Shown in pieces: positions 6,940 to 15,144 of a stretch of 17,675 bases of DNA. The notes below the pieces were generated by a model. It was not told the origin of the DNA, made no database searches, and was given only the letters and a program-made list of their open reading frames with translations. Positions within the stretch are counted from its first letter, which is position 1, and every line of letters begins with the position of its first letter. The stretch covers positions 1 to 17,675 of the forward strand of contig CBDUOF010000057.1 of assembly GCA_965368765.1 (NCBI GenBank), written 5' to 3'. The position numbers and the translations under genes are program-made. Origin of the DNA: Leptofilum sp965368765. Its GTDB lineage: Bacteria > Chloroflexota > Anaerolineae > Promineifilales > Promineifilaceae.

Positions 6940-7944
6940 TTGGCAAACATTTATTACGACAAAGATGCAGATCTCAGTCTGCTCGATGGCAAAAAGATTG
7001 CGGTGCTTGGCTACGGCAGCCAGGGGCACGCCCACTCGCTTAACCTGAAAGACTCCGGTGCCGATGTGCGCGTCGGCTTGTACAAAGGCAGCAAATCATG
7101 GGCTAAAGCCGAGGCAGACGGGCTAAAAGTAATGGAGACCGGAGAAGCGTGTGCCGAGGCAGACGTTATTATGGTGCTGGTGCCAGACACCAAGCAAGCC
7201 GCCATTTATAAAGAATCAATCACACCCAACCTAACGGCAGGCAAGACACTCATGTTCGGCCACGGCTTCAACATTCGTTTTGGCCAAATTGTGCCGCCCA
7301 AGGATGTTGATGTCAGCATGATCGCTCCCAAATCTCCCGGCCATCGCGTCCGTGAAGTGTACGTGGAAGGCGTGGGCACGCCCGCCCTGCTGGCTGTGGA
7401 ACAAGACGCCAGCGGAACGGCCAAAGCATTTGCCCTGGCCTACGCCAGAGGCTTAGGTTGTACCCGCGCAGGGGTATTAGAAACCACCTTCGCCGAAGAA
7501 ACCGAAACCGACCTATTCGGCGAACAGGCCGTGTTGTGCGGAGGCGTATCCGCCTTGGTAGAAGCGGGCTTCAATACCCTGGTGGAAGCAGGCTATCAAC
7601 CGGAAATTGCCTACTTTGAATGCTTGCACGAGCTGAAACTGATTGTCGATCTGTTTTACCAGGGCGGGCTGAGCTACATGCGCTACAGCGTCAGCGACAC
7701 GGCCGAACACGGTGATTACACTGGCGGCCCCAAGATCATTACGGACGAAACCCGCAAGGCGATGAAGCAGATGTTGCAAGATATCCGCAGCGGCTCCTAT
7801 GCAGAAGAGTGGATCGATGAGAATGTAAACGGCCGTCCCTGGTTTGATAAACGTCGCAAAGAAGCGCGTGACAGCAAGATTGAACACGTCGGCAAAGAGC
7901 TGCGGCAAATGATGCCGTGGTTGAAAGCCGTAGAAGTAGAGTAA
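6940..7944 (+). CDS. ilvC: Ketol-acid reductoisomerase (class I)
   Basis: Converts acetolactate and acetohydroxybutyrate to dihydroxy acids by Mg-dependent alkyl migration and NAD(P)H reduction. The 334-residue length marks the short class I form. The Rossmann fingerprint GYGSQGHAHSLNLKDSG is at residues 24-40. The cofactor loop VGLYKGSKSW keeps two Ser residues, which points to NADPH. FGHGFNIRFGQI supplies the catalytic His, and ETDLFGEQ supplies metal ligands Asp191 and Glu195. The start is TTG at 6940, chosen because AAGGAG (6925-6930) stands 9 nt upstream and MANIYYDKDADLSLL matches the family N-terminus. Confidence 0.96.
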   Translation: MANIYYDKDADLSLLDGKKIAVLGYGSQGHAHSLNLKDSGADVRVGLYKGSKSWAKAEADGLKVMETGEACAEADVIMVLVPDTKQAAIYKESITPNLTAGKTLMFGHGFNIRFGQIVPPKDVDVSMIAPKSPGHRVREVYVEGVGTPALLAVEQDASGTAKAFALAYARGLGCTRAGVLETTFAEETETDLFGEQAVLCGGVSALVEAGFNTLVEAGYQPEIAYFECLHELKLIVDLFYQGGLSYMRYSVSDTAEHGDYTGGPKIITDETRKAMKQMLQDIRSGSYAEEWIDENVNGRPWFDKRRKEARDSKIEHVGKELRQMMPWLKAVEVE

Positions 7945-7951
7945 ACCGCAG

Positions 7952-8003
7952 TCGGTAATCAGTCATTGGTAGGAACTCACCATTGCCGATAACTGATTAC
8001 CGA
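7952..8003. repeat. 12-bp stem palindrome (GGTAATCAGT family) between ilvC and leuA
   Basis: TCGGTAATCAGT (7952-7963) pairs perfectly with ACTGATTACCGA (7992-8003). An inner arm CATTGGT/ACCATTG (7964-7970 and 7979-7985) adds a shorter, imperfect stem. No T-tract follows. It is related by wording to the GGTAATTAGT palindrome after cimA. Confidence 0.65.
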
Positions 8004-8025
8004 ATACCCGACACGGGAGAAAAAG

Positions 8026-9684
8026 ATGAGCGAAGAAGATGCCGAAATTCAGGAAACCGTGATTATTTTTGATACAACGCTGCGCGATGGTGAACAATCC
8101 CCTGGCGCAACGCTAAACGTCGATGAAAAGCTGGAAATTGCCCGGCAGCTTTCCCGCCTCGGCGTAGACGTCTGTGAAGCTGGCTTTCCCATCGCCTCCC
8201 CTGGTGACTTTGACGCAGTGCGCCGCATTGCCGAGGAAGTGGGACCGCTGATGGACGGCCGTAAAAGCGGCCAACCCATGGTCATTACCGGATTGGCACG
8301 AGCCAACAAAAATGACATTCAGCGCGCCTACGATGCTGTGAAGGGGGCACCGCGCCATCGCATCCACACTTTCCTTGCCACCAGCGACATACATCTTCAG
8401 TATAAACTCAAAATGGACCGCGAAGAATGCATCGATCAGGTTATAGAGACGGTTAGCTTTGCCCGCAGCCTGTGTGACGACGTAGAATTTTCGCCCGAAG
8501 ATGCAGGCCGCTCCGATCCCGACTTTTTGGTGCAGGTGCTGGGCGAAGCGATTAAGGCCGGGGCGACGACGCTCAATATTCCAGACACGGTTGGCTACAC
8601 CGCGCCAGAGGAATACGGCCGTCTCATTCAATACCTCATCGAAAACACACCAGGCGCCGACACCGTAGTCTGGTCAACCCACTGCCACAACGACCTGGGC
8701 TTGGCCACCGCCAATACCCTGGCTGGAGTGCAAGCCGGGGCAAGACAGGTGGAAGTCACCATCAATGGCATTGGCGAACGTGCGGGGAACACGTCTTTGG
8801 AAGAGTTCGCCATGGCGCTCCATACCCGCCCGAACTTTTTCAACTTCAAAACCCATATCGACACTACCCACATTACCCGCACCAGCCGCATGGTAAGTGC
8901 CTACACGGGCATGGTGGTGCAGCCAAACAAAGCGATTGTTGGGGCCAATGCGTTTGCTCATGAGGCCGGAATCCACCAGGATGGGATGCTAAAAAATCAG
9001 CTGACCTACGAAATCATGAAGCCAGAAACGGTCGGCCTGCACGCTTCCACCCTGGTACTGGGCAAACACTCTGGCCGTCACGCCTTCCGCGTTCGCCTTG
9101 AAGATTTAGGCTATGGCGATCTAGAAAAAGATGAACTAGAGCAGGCGTTTAAGCGATTTAAGCGAGTGGCTGACAAGAAAAAAGTGGTCACCGATGCCGA
9201 CATCGAAGCCATCATTGCTGATGAGATTTACCAGCCACCCGAAATTTGGAAGCTGAACCAGATTCAGGTTACCTGTGGTGACAAAAGTATTCCTACCGTT
9301 TCTGTGAGCCTGACTGGGCCAGATGGTGAAACATACAAAGATGCGGCTCTGGGAACTGGGCCTGTCGATGCCGCCTATCAAGCGATGAATCGCATTATTG
9401 GCGAGACCCCCAAATTGACAGAGTTCTCCATCAACGCTGTGACAGAGGGCTTGGATGCTCAAGCGGAAGCCACCATCCGGATTCAGCCCAGCAATGGCGA
9501 CAGCAGTTACGCCCTGAATCCGCAGACCAGCCAACATTATGCCCGCACCTTTAGCGGGCACGGGGCCAGCACCGACATTGTCGTGGCCAGCGCCCGCGCT
9601 TACCTGAGCGCGCTGAACAAAATGTTGGCCGCCAGCACAGAAACATCCAGCGTAGTGGAGCAGGTAGCGGTAGCAGGAGATTAG
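8026..9684 (+). CDS. leuA: 2-isopropylmalate synthase
   Basis: Condenses acetyl-CoA with 2-ketoisovalerate, the committed leucine step. At 552 residues it has the full-length form. The TIM-barrel starts with the signature TLRDGEQSPGATL (residues 18-30). Metal-binding His219 and His221 lie in STHCHNDLGLATAN, and INGIGERAGN follows. The FAHEAGIHQDGMLK segment marks a LeuA rather than a citramalate or homocitrate synthase. The C-terminal part (about 395-530) is the LeuA allosteric domain that confers leucine feedback (TGPVDAAYQAMNRI). The ATG at 8026 has GGGAGA about 6 nt upstream. It carries two ACGGCCGT sites (8255, 8615), both read as GR. Confidence 0.96.
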   Translation: MSEEDAEIQETVIIFDTTLRDGEQSPGATLNVDEKLEIARQLSRLGVDVCEAGFPIASPGDFDAVRRIAEEVGPLMDGRKSGQPMVITGLARANKNDIQRAYDAVKGAPRHRIHTFLATSDIHLQYKLKMDREECIDQVIETVSFARSLCDDVEFSPEDAGRSDPDFLVQVLGEAIKAGATTLNIPDTVGYTAPEEYGRLIQYLIENTPGADTVVWSTHCHNDLGLATANTLAGVQAGARQVEVTINGIGERAGNTSLEEFAMALHTRPNFFNFKTHIDTTHITRTSRMVSAYTGMVVQPNKAIVGANAFAHEAGIHQDGMLKNQLTYEIMKPETVGLHASTLVLGKHSGRHAFRVRLEDLGYGDLEKDELEQAFKRFKRVADKKKVVTDADIEAIIADEIYQPPEIWKLNQIQVTCGDKSIPTVSVSLTGPDGETYKDAALGTGPVDAAYQAMNRIIGETPKLTEFSINAVTEGLDAQAEATIRIQPSNGDSSYALNPQTSQHYARTFSGHGASTDIVVASARAYLSALNKMLAASTETSSVVEQVAVAGD

Positions 9685-9697
9685 AGTATTCAAATTT

Positions 9698-9764
9698 GTC
9701 ATTCCTGCAAAGGCAGGAATCCATAGTTGCCATGAAGATGGATACCCGCCTTCGCGGGTATGAC
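9698..9764. repeat. Paired inverted repeat of the GTCATTCCTGC / GCGGGTATGAC type
   Basis: Two small hairpins lie back to back. ATTCCTGC/GCAGGAAT (9701-9708 and 9713-9720) is followed by ATACCCGC/GCGGGTAT (9742-9749 and 9754-9761). They are flanked by GTCAT (9698) and ATGAC (9760-9764), which are themselves complementary. This layout matches a family of extragenic palindromes that I know from many Proteobacteria. It fills the leuA-leuC spacer, and the upstream ATG at 9696 in the leuC frame falls inside it. Confidence 0.75.
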
Positions 9765-9797
9765 ACCAAATACATTCCAAATATTGAAGGAATTTCT

Positions 9798-11204
9798 ATG
9801 AGCAACGAACCCAAGACGATTATTGACAAGATTTGGGAAAACCATGTGGTGATTGACGAGCCGGGCAGTCCGGCGGTTTTGTACATTGATTTGCACCTGG
9901 TGCATGAGGTGACCTCACCGCAGGCTTTTTCCGGCTTGAGGGAGCGTGGGCTGACGGTGAAACGGCCGTCTCAAACCATTGCCACCATGGACCACAGCAT
10001 TCCCACCACGCCCATCGGCGTACCCATCCAGGACGCTATCGCCGCCAAGCAGATTGCCACGCTGGAAGCCAACTGTCGCGAATTTGGCATCGAGCTGTTT
10101 GGCATGGACAGCCCCAATCGGGGCATTGTCCACGTCATCGGGCCGGAACTGGGCCTAACTCAGCCGGGCATGACGATTGTGTGCGGCGACAGCCACACCG
10201 CCACCCACGGCGCGTTCGGCGCCCTGGCTTTTGGCATCGGCACCAGCGAAGTGGAGCATGTGATGGCCACCCAATGCCTGCTGCAGACCAAGCCGAAGAC
10301 CTACGCGGTGAACGTGAACGGCCGTCTTCCCGATGGCTGTACCTCCAAAGACATTATCTTAGCCCTTTTGGCCAAGATCGGCGTGGGCGGCGGCACGGGG
10401 CACGTGTTTGAATATCGTGGCGAAGCGATTCGCGCCCTGACGATGGAGCAGCGCATGACCATCTGCAACATGAGCATTGAAGGGGGCGCACGCGCCGGGC
10501 TCATCGCTCCAGACGAAACCACGTTTGAATACATCAAGGGGAGGAAACACGCGCCCCAGGGCGCGGCGTGGGATACGGCCGTTGCCACCTGGCGCAACCT
10601 CACTTCCGATGAGGGCGCGGTTTACGACAAAGAAATTGACATTGACGCCAGTACCCTGGAGCCGATGATCACATACGGCACCAATCCGGGCCTGGGCATG
10701 AAGATCACCGACAATATTCCCGACCCGCTGGCCATCGGCAACGTCAGCGAGCGGCAGACAGTGGAAAAGGCGCTGACCTACATGGGGCTACAGGCGGGCA
10801 AACCGCTGCTTGGGCAGCCTGTCGATGTGGTGTTTATCGGCAGCTGCACCAATTCACGCATTTCTGACCTACGCCAGGCGGCTGAGATTTTTAACGGCCG
10901 TTCCGTGGCCAAAAATGTACGCGTGATGGTGGTTCCCGGTTCGCAAGACGTGAAGCGACAGGCCGAAGCCGAAGGGCTGGACCGCATCTTCAAGGATGCC
11001 GGGGCTGAATGGCGCGAAGCGGGCTGCTCCATGTGCATCGCCATGAACGGCGATCAGCTGGAGCCGGGCCAATACGCTGTCAGCACCAGCAACCGCAACT
11101 TTGAGGGCCGCCAGGGCAAAGGCGGGCGCACCTTCCTGGCCAGCCCGTTGACCGCGGCGGCAACGGCCGTTACCGGGCGGGTGACGGATGTGCGGACGTT
11201 GTAA
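9798..11204 (+). CDS. leuC: 3-isopropylmalate dehydratase, large subunit
   Basis: The aconitase-family [4Fe-4S] subunit that, with LeuD, isomerises 2- to 3-isopropylmalate; it can also act on citramalate. It has 468 residues, the usual bacterial length. Cluster ligands are Cys350 (IGSCTNSR), Cys410 and Cys413 (GCSMCIAMNGD). The motif CGDSHTATHGAFGALAFGIGTSEVEHVMATQ is present at about residue 130. The start is set at ATG 9798 (MSNEPKTIIDKIW), with AAGGA about 7 nt upstream; the earlier in-frame ATG at 9696 lies in the repeat. It holds five ACGGCCGT sites, more than any other gene here. Confidence 0.95.
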   Translation: MSNEPKTIIDKIWENHVVIDEPGSPAVLYIDLHLVHEVTSPQAFSGLRERGLTVKRPSQTIATMDHSIPTTPIGVPIQDAIAAKQIATLEANCREFGIELFGMDSPNRGIVHVIGPELGLTQPGMTIVCGDSHTATHGAFGALAFGIGTSEVEHVMATQCLLQTKPKTYAVNVNGRLPDGCTSKDIILALLAKIGVGGGTGHVFEYRGEAIRALTMEQRMTICNMSIEGGARAGLIAPDETTFEYIKGRKHAPQGAAWDTAVATWRNLTSDEGAVYDKEIDIDASTLEPMITYGTNPGLGMKITDNIPDPLAIGNVSERQTVEKALTYMGLQAGKPLLGQPVDVVFIGSCTNSRISDLRQAAEIFNGRSVAKNVRVMVVPGSQDVKRQAEAEGLDRIFKDAGAEWREAGCSMCIAMNGDQLEPGQYAVSTSNRNFEGRQGKGGRTFLASPLTAAATAVTGRVTDVRTL

Positions 11205-11225
11205 ACAGTGAAAAGTAAAAAGTAG

Positions 11226-11287
11226 GGGCGAGGCAATTGGATCGCATTTAGGCAAAACGCGCAATCATTTCTCCAACTGCCTCGCCC
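11226..11287. repeat. Long palindrome between leuC and the unknown gene
   Basis: GGGCGAGGCA (11226-11235) pairs with TGCCTCGCCC (11278-11287). The stem continues as TTGG (11237-11240) with CCAA (11273-11276) after one mismatch, enclosing 32 nt. It is immediately preceded by GTGAAAAGTAAAAAGTA, a unit also seen before ilvN and before the YbaK-type gene. Confidence 0.6.
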
Positions 11288-11302
11288 ACACGGGAGAACA
11301 AC

Positions 11303-11785
11303 ATGGACAACCCAACCTACCAAGTCAAAGTTCGCTACGCTGTGGAATGTGTGAAACATCTGCTGCCCCAGGTGGATGCCGCAGCCTCATTGGTGTTGGT
11401 TGGGGACCTTTCCCAATGTCGCTTAGACAAGCTGGATGACGTAGAACGTGAGCCAATTACCGTAGAAAATCCTGTGTTCAGCCCAAGTTACGGCCGTCTC
11501 ATCATTCCGCTGAGTGGGTTAAACAAGTACGAGCTGAAAAAGAACCAGCTCCACCGTCTGGGCCTACGCCAGCGCATCACTGAAGTACAGCTGGAACGAT
11601 ACGGCCGTTTGCTCTTCTACGCCCCCAACCAGTTCAACGACCTTGTCCAATTGAGCGACTGGTTCCGCCCCCATTTTGTGCAGGAACTAGTCAATGAGGG
11701 CATTATCAGCGTTGTTCAATCTGGCCAAAGCGCCACAACAACTGTGGGGGAAGGGCGATTCCGCTTTCAATTCACTTACCAATAA
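11303..11785 (+). CDS. Hypothetical protein between leuC and leuD
   Basis: A 160-residue ORF, start ATG 11303 with GGGAGAAC about 7 nt upstream, that I do not recognise. It sits where leuD normally follows leuC directly, in the same orientation and with its own hairpins on both sides. The protein has mixed composition, no signal peptide or membrane segment, and no Cys-based metal motif (two isolated Cys in the first 40 residues). The C-terminal half reads like a small alpha/beta domain (LLFYAPNQFNDLVQLSDWF, FVQELVNEGIISVVQ). Two ACGGCCGT sites are read as YGRL in both cases. Codon use is like its neighbours, so it is probably expressed with the operon. A role in leucine synthesis is not supported by sequence alone. 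Confidence 0.75.
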   Translation: MDNPTYQVKVRYAVECVKHLLPQVDAAASLVLVGDLSQCRLDKLDDVEREPITVENPVFSPSYGRLIIPLSGLNKYELKKNQLHRLGLRQRITEVQLERYGRLLFYAPNQFNDLVQLSDWFRPHFVQELVNEGIISVVQSGQSATTTVGEGRFRFQFTYQ

Positions 11786-11801
11786 TCAGCAAGGACATCT
11801 C

Positions 11802-11830
11802 GTAAGGGCGACCCGGCGAGTCGCCCCTAC
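11802..11830. repeat. Palindrome GTAAGGGCGAC / GTCGCCCCTAC before leuD
   Basis: 11802-11812 pairs with 11820-11830 with one A-C mismatch around a 7-nt loop. It is GC-rich with no T-tract and resembles a recurring extragenic palindrome more than a terminator. Confidence 0.6.
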
Positions 11831-11854
11831 AAAACCAAATAACGCGAGAAAATT

Positions 11855-12463
11855 ATGCAACCATTTACAACCTTAACCAGCCACATGGTGGCTATTCCAA
11901 CAGAAAATATTGATACGGATCAAATTATTCCCGCCCAATTTTTGAAGACGATTAGCAAAAAAGGTCTGGGCAAAAATCTATTTCATCACTGGCGCTATTT
12001 GGAAAATGGCTCCCCCAAAGCAGATTTCCCCCTCAACCAGCCAACGGCGCAAGGTGCCCAGATTTTGCTGGCAGGCGACAACTTTGGCTGTGGCTCCAGT
12101 CGGGAACACGCCCCCTGGTCGCTGATGGATTTTGGCTTTACGGCCGTTATCTCCACCAGCTTCGCCGACATTTTCCGCAACAATTCACTCAAAAATGGTC
12201 TGCTGCCCATTATCGTGGATGAAGCCACTCACGAACAGCTGTTCAGCCTGGTAGCCGAAGACCCAAGCACAGAAGTGAGCGTGGATTTGGCCAGCCAGAC
12301 AGTTACTTTGCCAGACGGCCGTTCCGTTCACTTCCCCATCGACAGCTTCAGCAAAACCTGCCTGCTCGAAGGGCTGGATCAACTCGGCTACTTACTTAAG
12401 CAGGCCGATGCCGTTGCCACTTTCGAGGCAGCCCATCCGGCCCGCGTGAATACAAGCGGCTGA
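11855..12463 (+). CDS. leuD: 3-isopropylmalate dehydratase, small subunit
   Basis: The swivel-domain partner of LeuC. It has 202 residues, typical of the bacterial LeuD that pairs with the approximately 470-residue LeuC. Signature segments are NIDTDQIIPAQFLKTI near residue 18 and the active-site loop GDNFGCGSSREHAPWSL at about residues 73-89, followed by FADIFRNNSLKNGLLPI. The ATG at 11855 has GAGAAA upstream. It contains two ACGGCCGT sites. It is separated from leuC by one unknown gene and is followed by cimA, whose product it may also serve. Confidence 0.95.
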   Translation: MQPFTTLTSHMVAIPTENIDTDQIIPAQFLKTISKKGLGKNLFHHWRYLENGSPKADFPLNQPTAQGAQILLAGDNFGCGSSREHAPWSLMDFGFTAVISTSFADIFRNNSLKNGLLPIIVDEATHEQLFSLVAEDPSTEVSVDLASQTVTLPDGRSVHFPIDSFSKTCLLEGLDQLGYLLKQADAVATFEAAHPARVNTSG

Positions 12464-12476
12464 CGCCGCAGGAAAT

Positions 12477-12530
12477 TGGAGACAAGAGATTAGAGATTGA
12501 ACAATCTCCAGTCTCCAATCTCCAATCTCC
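12477..12530. repeat. Imperfect palindrome of the GATTAGAGATT family before cimA
   Basis: Left-hand units GGAGACAAGAGATTAGAGATTG face right-hand units CAATCTCCAGTCTCCAATCTCC. The tip hairpin is AGATTG (12494-12499) with CAATCT (12502-12507). It shares its wording with the ilvN-ilvC spacer. Confidence 0.6.
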
Positions 12531-12545
12531 CCCCAGGAGAAAAGC

Positions 12546-14105
12546 ATGACCAAAATCTACCTCTACGACACCACTTTGCGCGATGGCACCCAGCGCGAAG
12601 GCATCTCCCTCTCACTTGACGACAAGCTCAAAATTACCCAAAAGCTGGATGAATTCGGTATCGACTACATCGAGGGCGGCTGGCCAGGGTCCAATCCCAA
12701 GGACGTAGAATATTTTCGCCGCGTGGCGTCGCTAGGCCTGAAACACGCCAAAGTAACCGCTTTCGGCAGCACTCGTCGCAAAGGCACCCGACCTGAGGAT
12801 GATGCCAATTTGCGGCTGCTCATCGAGGCCAACACTCCAGTGATTACCCTGGTAGGCAAGACATGGGATTTACACGTAAACGACGTGCTGGAAGTGAGCA
12901 TGGAAGAAAATCTGGCGATGATTGGCGAGAGCGTGGCCTACTGTAAATCGCACGACAAAGAGGTGATTTACGACGCGGAGCATTTCTTCGATGGCTACAA
13001 AGCCAATCCAGAATATGCCATTGCCACGCTGAAAGCTGCTGCGGTGAACGGGGCAGACAGCGTGGTGCTGTGCGACACCAATGGCGGTTCCCTACCCTCG
13101 GAGATTGAGGAGATAATGGCTGAGGTTAAAACGGCCGTTGGTCCCCAAACCCAAATTGGCATCCACACCCATGATGACGGCGAATGTGGCGTTGCCAATG
13201 CGCTAGCAGGGGTACGCGCCGGGGCCATGCAGGTGCAGGGCACCATCAACGGCTATGGTGAGCGGGTAGCCAACGCCAATTTATGCAGCCTCATTCCCGA
13301 TTTGCAGCTCAAAATGGGATATGACTGCGTCCCGCCGGAAAAACTGGCTACCCTGACCGAGCTGTCTCGCTATGTGGCCGAAGTGGCCAACCTGGACCTG
13401 GACAATCACCAACCATTTGTCGGCGCCAGCGCTTTTGCCCACAAAGGGGGCATCCACGTTGCCGCCATGCTCAAAAACCCCCTCAGCTACCAGCACATCC
13501 AGCCAGAACTGGTGGGTAACCGTCAGCGCAGCGTTGTTTCGGAGCTATCAGGCCGAGGCAATTTGGTGGATAAGGCCAAGCAGTTTGGCCTCAATACAGA
13601 AAGCCTGGATTTACGCCAGGCACTTGACCAAATTAAAACGCTGGAATCGCAAGGGTTCACCTTTGAAGGGGCCGAAGCCTCTGTGGAGCTGATGCTGCGA
13701 CGCACCCATCCCGCCTACGTGCCGCCATTTGAGGTCATCGACTACTCCGTGAACGTCAGCCAGCGGCGCGGGCGTGGGCTAAATGCAGAAGCCATTGTCA
13801 AAGTGCGGGTTGGCCCCAAGCGCATGCACACCGTCGCCGAAGGCAATGGCCCGGTCAACGCCCTCGATGCGGCCCTGCGCAAAGCCCTTGTCGACGTTTA
13901 TCCACAGTTGGGCAGCATCAAGCTAGTCGATTACAAAGTGCGCATTTTGGATGGTGAAAATGCCACGGCGGCCACGACGCGCGTGCTCATCGACACCCGC
14001 CAGGGCAACAAAAGCTGGAGCACCGTCGGTGCCAGCGCCAACATCATCGAAGCCAGCTGGCAGGCGTTGGCGGACAGCATGGAGTATGCGTTGTTAGGTA
14101 ATTAG
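12546..14105 (+). CDS. cimA: (R)-citramalate synthase
   Basis: Condenses pyruvate and acetyl-CoA to citramalate, opening a threonine-independent isoleucine route. It has 519 residues. The signature YDTTLRDGTQREGISLSLDDKLKI and the following IEGGWPGSNPKDVEYF are typical of the CimA family rather than LeuA. Metal-site HTHDDGECGVANALAGV and the NGYGERVANANL motif are present. FAHKGGIHVAAMLKNP precedes a C-terminal regulatory domain (about 405-510). The start is ATG 12546 with AGGAGA upstream. Its stop codon (TAG 14103-14105) lies inside a palindrome. LeuCD and LeuB in the same cluster can carry citramalate to 2-ketobutyrate, the IlvBN substrate. I use cimA by family resemblance; substrate specificity cannot be proven from sequence. 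Confidence 0.93.
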   Translation: MTKIYLYDTTLRDGTQREGISLSLDDKLKITQKLDEFGIDYIEGGWPGSNPKDVEYFRRVASLGLKHAKVTAFGSTRRKGTRPEDDANLRLLIEANTPVITLVGKTWDLHVNDVLEVSMEENLAMIGESVAYCKSHDKEVIYDAEHFFDGYKANPEYAIATLKAAAVNGADSVVLCDTNGGSLPSEIEEIMAEVKTAVGPQTQIGIHTHDDGECGVANALAGVRAGAMQVQGTINGYGERVANANLCSLIPDLQLKMGYDCVPPEKLATLTELSRYVAEVANLDLDNHQPFVGASAFAHKGGIHVAAMLKNPLSYQHIQPELVGNRQRSVVSELSGRGNLVDKAKQFGLNTESLDLRQALDQIKTLESQGFTFEGAEASVELMLRRTHPAYVPPFEVIDYSVNVSQRRGRGLNAEAIVKVRVGPKRMHTVAEGNGPVNALDAALRKALVDVYPQLGSIKLVDYKVRILDGENATAATTRVLIDTRQGNKSWSTVGASANIIEASWQALADSMEYALLGN

Positions 14106-14149
14106 TCATTGATTATTGGTAATTACGCAATTACGCAATTACTAATTAC
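14098..14149. repeat. Palindrome GTAATTAGT / ACTAATTAC over the cimA stop
   Basis: 14098-14106 pairs with 14141-14149. The loop contains tandem AATTACGC units and a GGTAATTAC. The left arm includes the cimA stop codon. It is related in wording to the ilvC-leuA palindrome. Confidence 0.6.
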
Positions 14150-14158
14150 AATAGCTTC

Positions 14159-15130
14159 ATGACAGACCCGAACCAATCACCCGCTAAAACCAGTTGGCAT
14201 GAGCAAATCGAGACGATTGAAGCGCTGTTGGCAATGCTGCGTCCGAGGCTAATCGAAGCAGAAACCGAGTTGTCTGACCGCTTGGCAGCAATTAGCGCCT
14301 TTGAATTCAAGCTGCGCTCGCGCATTGCCAAACTGACCGACAAGTTGGATAAGCTCGACGCCGAAATTCAGGAGCTGAAGCGAAAGATGCGCTGGCTGGG
14401 TGAAGGGTGGCAGACGGACCCGGAAAATGAGGCGGTAGCCTGGGCTTCGGGCAAAACTGCCTCAGAAACGGGCGATTATCGTTACCGGGAAGTAGCAAAA
14501 GAGCCGCGCCAGGCATTGGCTGAAGAAGAGAGGGCGTCGTTGAAGCAGCTGTATCGTCAGCTGGCGCGCCGCTTTCACCCGGATATGGCCATCGATGAAG
14601 CAGACCGCGAGTACCGTACCCAATTAATGATGGCGATCAATGCGGCCTACGCCGCGGGCGATTTGGAGAAACTGGAGCAGATGTTGCTAGAGCCTGACGC
14701 GCCGCACACGATAGTGATCCAATCGGAGCAAGAGCAGCTTGATCTGCTATCGCGAGAATTGACCCGGGTACAAAATCGCCTGCAAGAGATTGATGATGAG
14801 CTTGAGCAGCTAGACAAGCACAAAAGCACGCTGATGATGCAGCGTCAGGCAGAGATCGCCCTGGCTGGCCGGGATTGGTTTGCGGAAGTTGAAGCGCAGC
14901 TGCGAGAGGATATATCGATGCGTCAAATCGAGCGGGATGTGCTGGAAGAACAGTTGGCCAACCTGGATGAATTTGGTGATACGGCCGTTACCGCTGACGA
15001 TTTTGCCGACATTGTGCTGGATGCGACGCTGGACGACTCCTTCGGCCCGGAAATCTCGGCCGAATTTGACCGCTACATTGATCGGCGCCGCAGTAAGAAT
15101 TACTTTGCTGAAGATGATGATTTTGACTAA
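14159..15130 (+). CDS. J-domain protein with flanking coiled coils
   Basis: A 323-residue protein with a central J-domain-like segment. YRQLARRFHPDMAIDEADREY carries the HPD triad at residues 140-142, followed by a helix ending MMAINAAYAAGDLEKLEQML. The first 80 residues (EALLAMLRPRLIEAETELSDRL..., LTDKLDKLDAEIQELKRKM) and residues about 195-275 (LDLLSRELTRVQNRLQEIDDELEQLDKHK) are charged, heptad-like and likely coiled coil. The C-terminus is very acidic (FAEDDDFD). J-domains stimulate Hsp70 ATPase, so a DnaK co-chaperone or scaffold role is an inference. It lacks the Gly/Phe and zinc-finger parts of DnaJ. The start ATG 14159 has no evident Shine-Dalgarno. Confidence 0.8.
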   Translation: MTDPNQSPAKTSWHEQIETIEALLAMLRPRLIEAETELSDRLAAISAFEFKLRSRIAKLTDKLDKLDAEIQELKRKMRWLGEGWQTDPENEAVAWASGKTASETGDYRYREVAKEPRQALAEEERASLKQLYRQLARRFHPDMAIDEADREYRTQLMMAINAAYAAGDLEKLEQMLLEPDAPHTIVIQSEQEQLDLLSRELTRVQNRLQEIDDELEQLDKHKSTLMMQRQAEIALAGRDWFAEVEAQLREDISMRQIERDVLEEQLANLDEFGDTAVTADDFADIVLDATLDDSFGPEISAEFDRYIDRRRSKNYFAEDDDFD

Positions 15131-15144
15131 AAGGAAGTCTTAGT

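Noticed and set aside
9696..9797. 34-residue N-terminal extension of LeuC
   Set aside because: It is translated from an extragenic palindrome; ATG 9798 has a Shine-Dalgarno and matches the family N-terminus.
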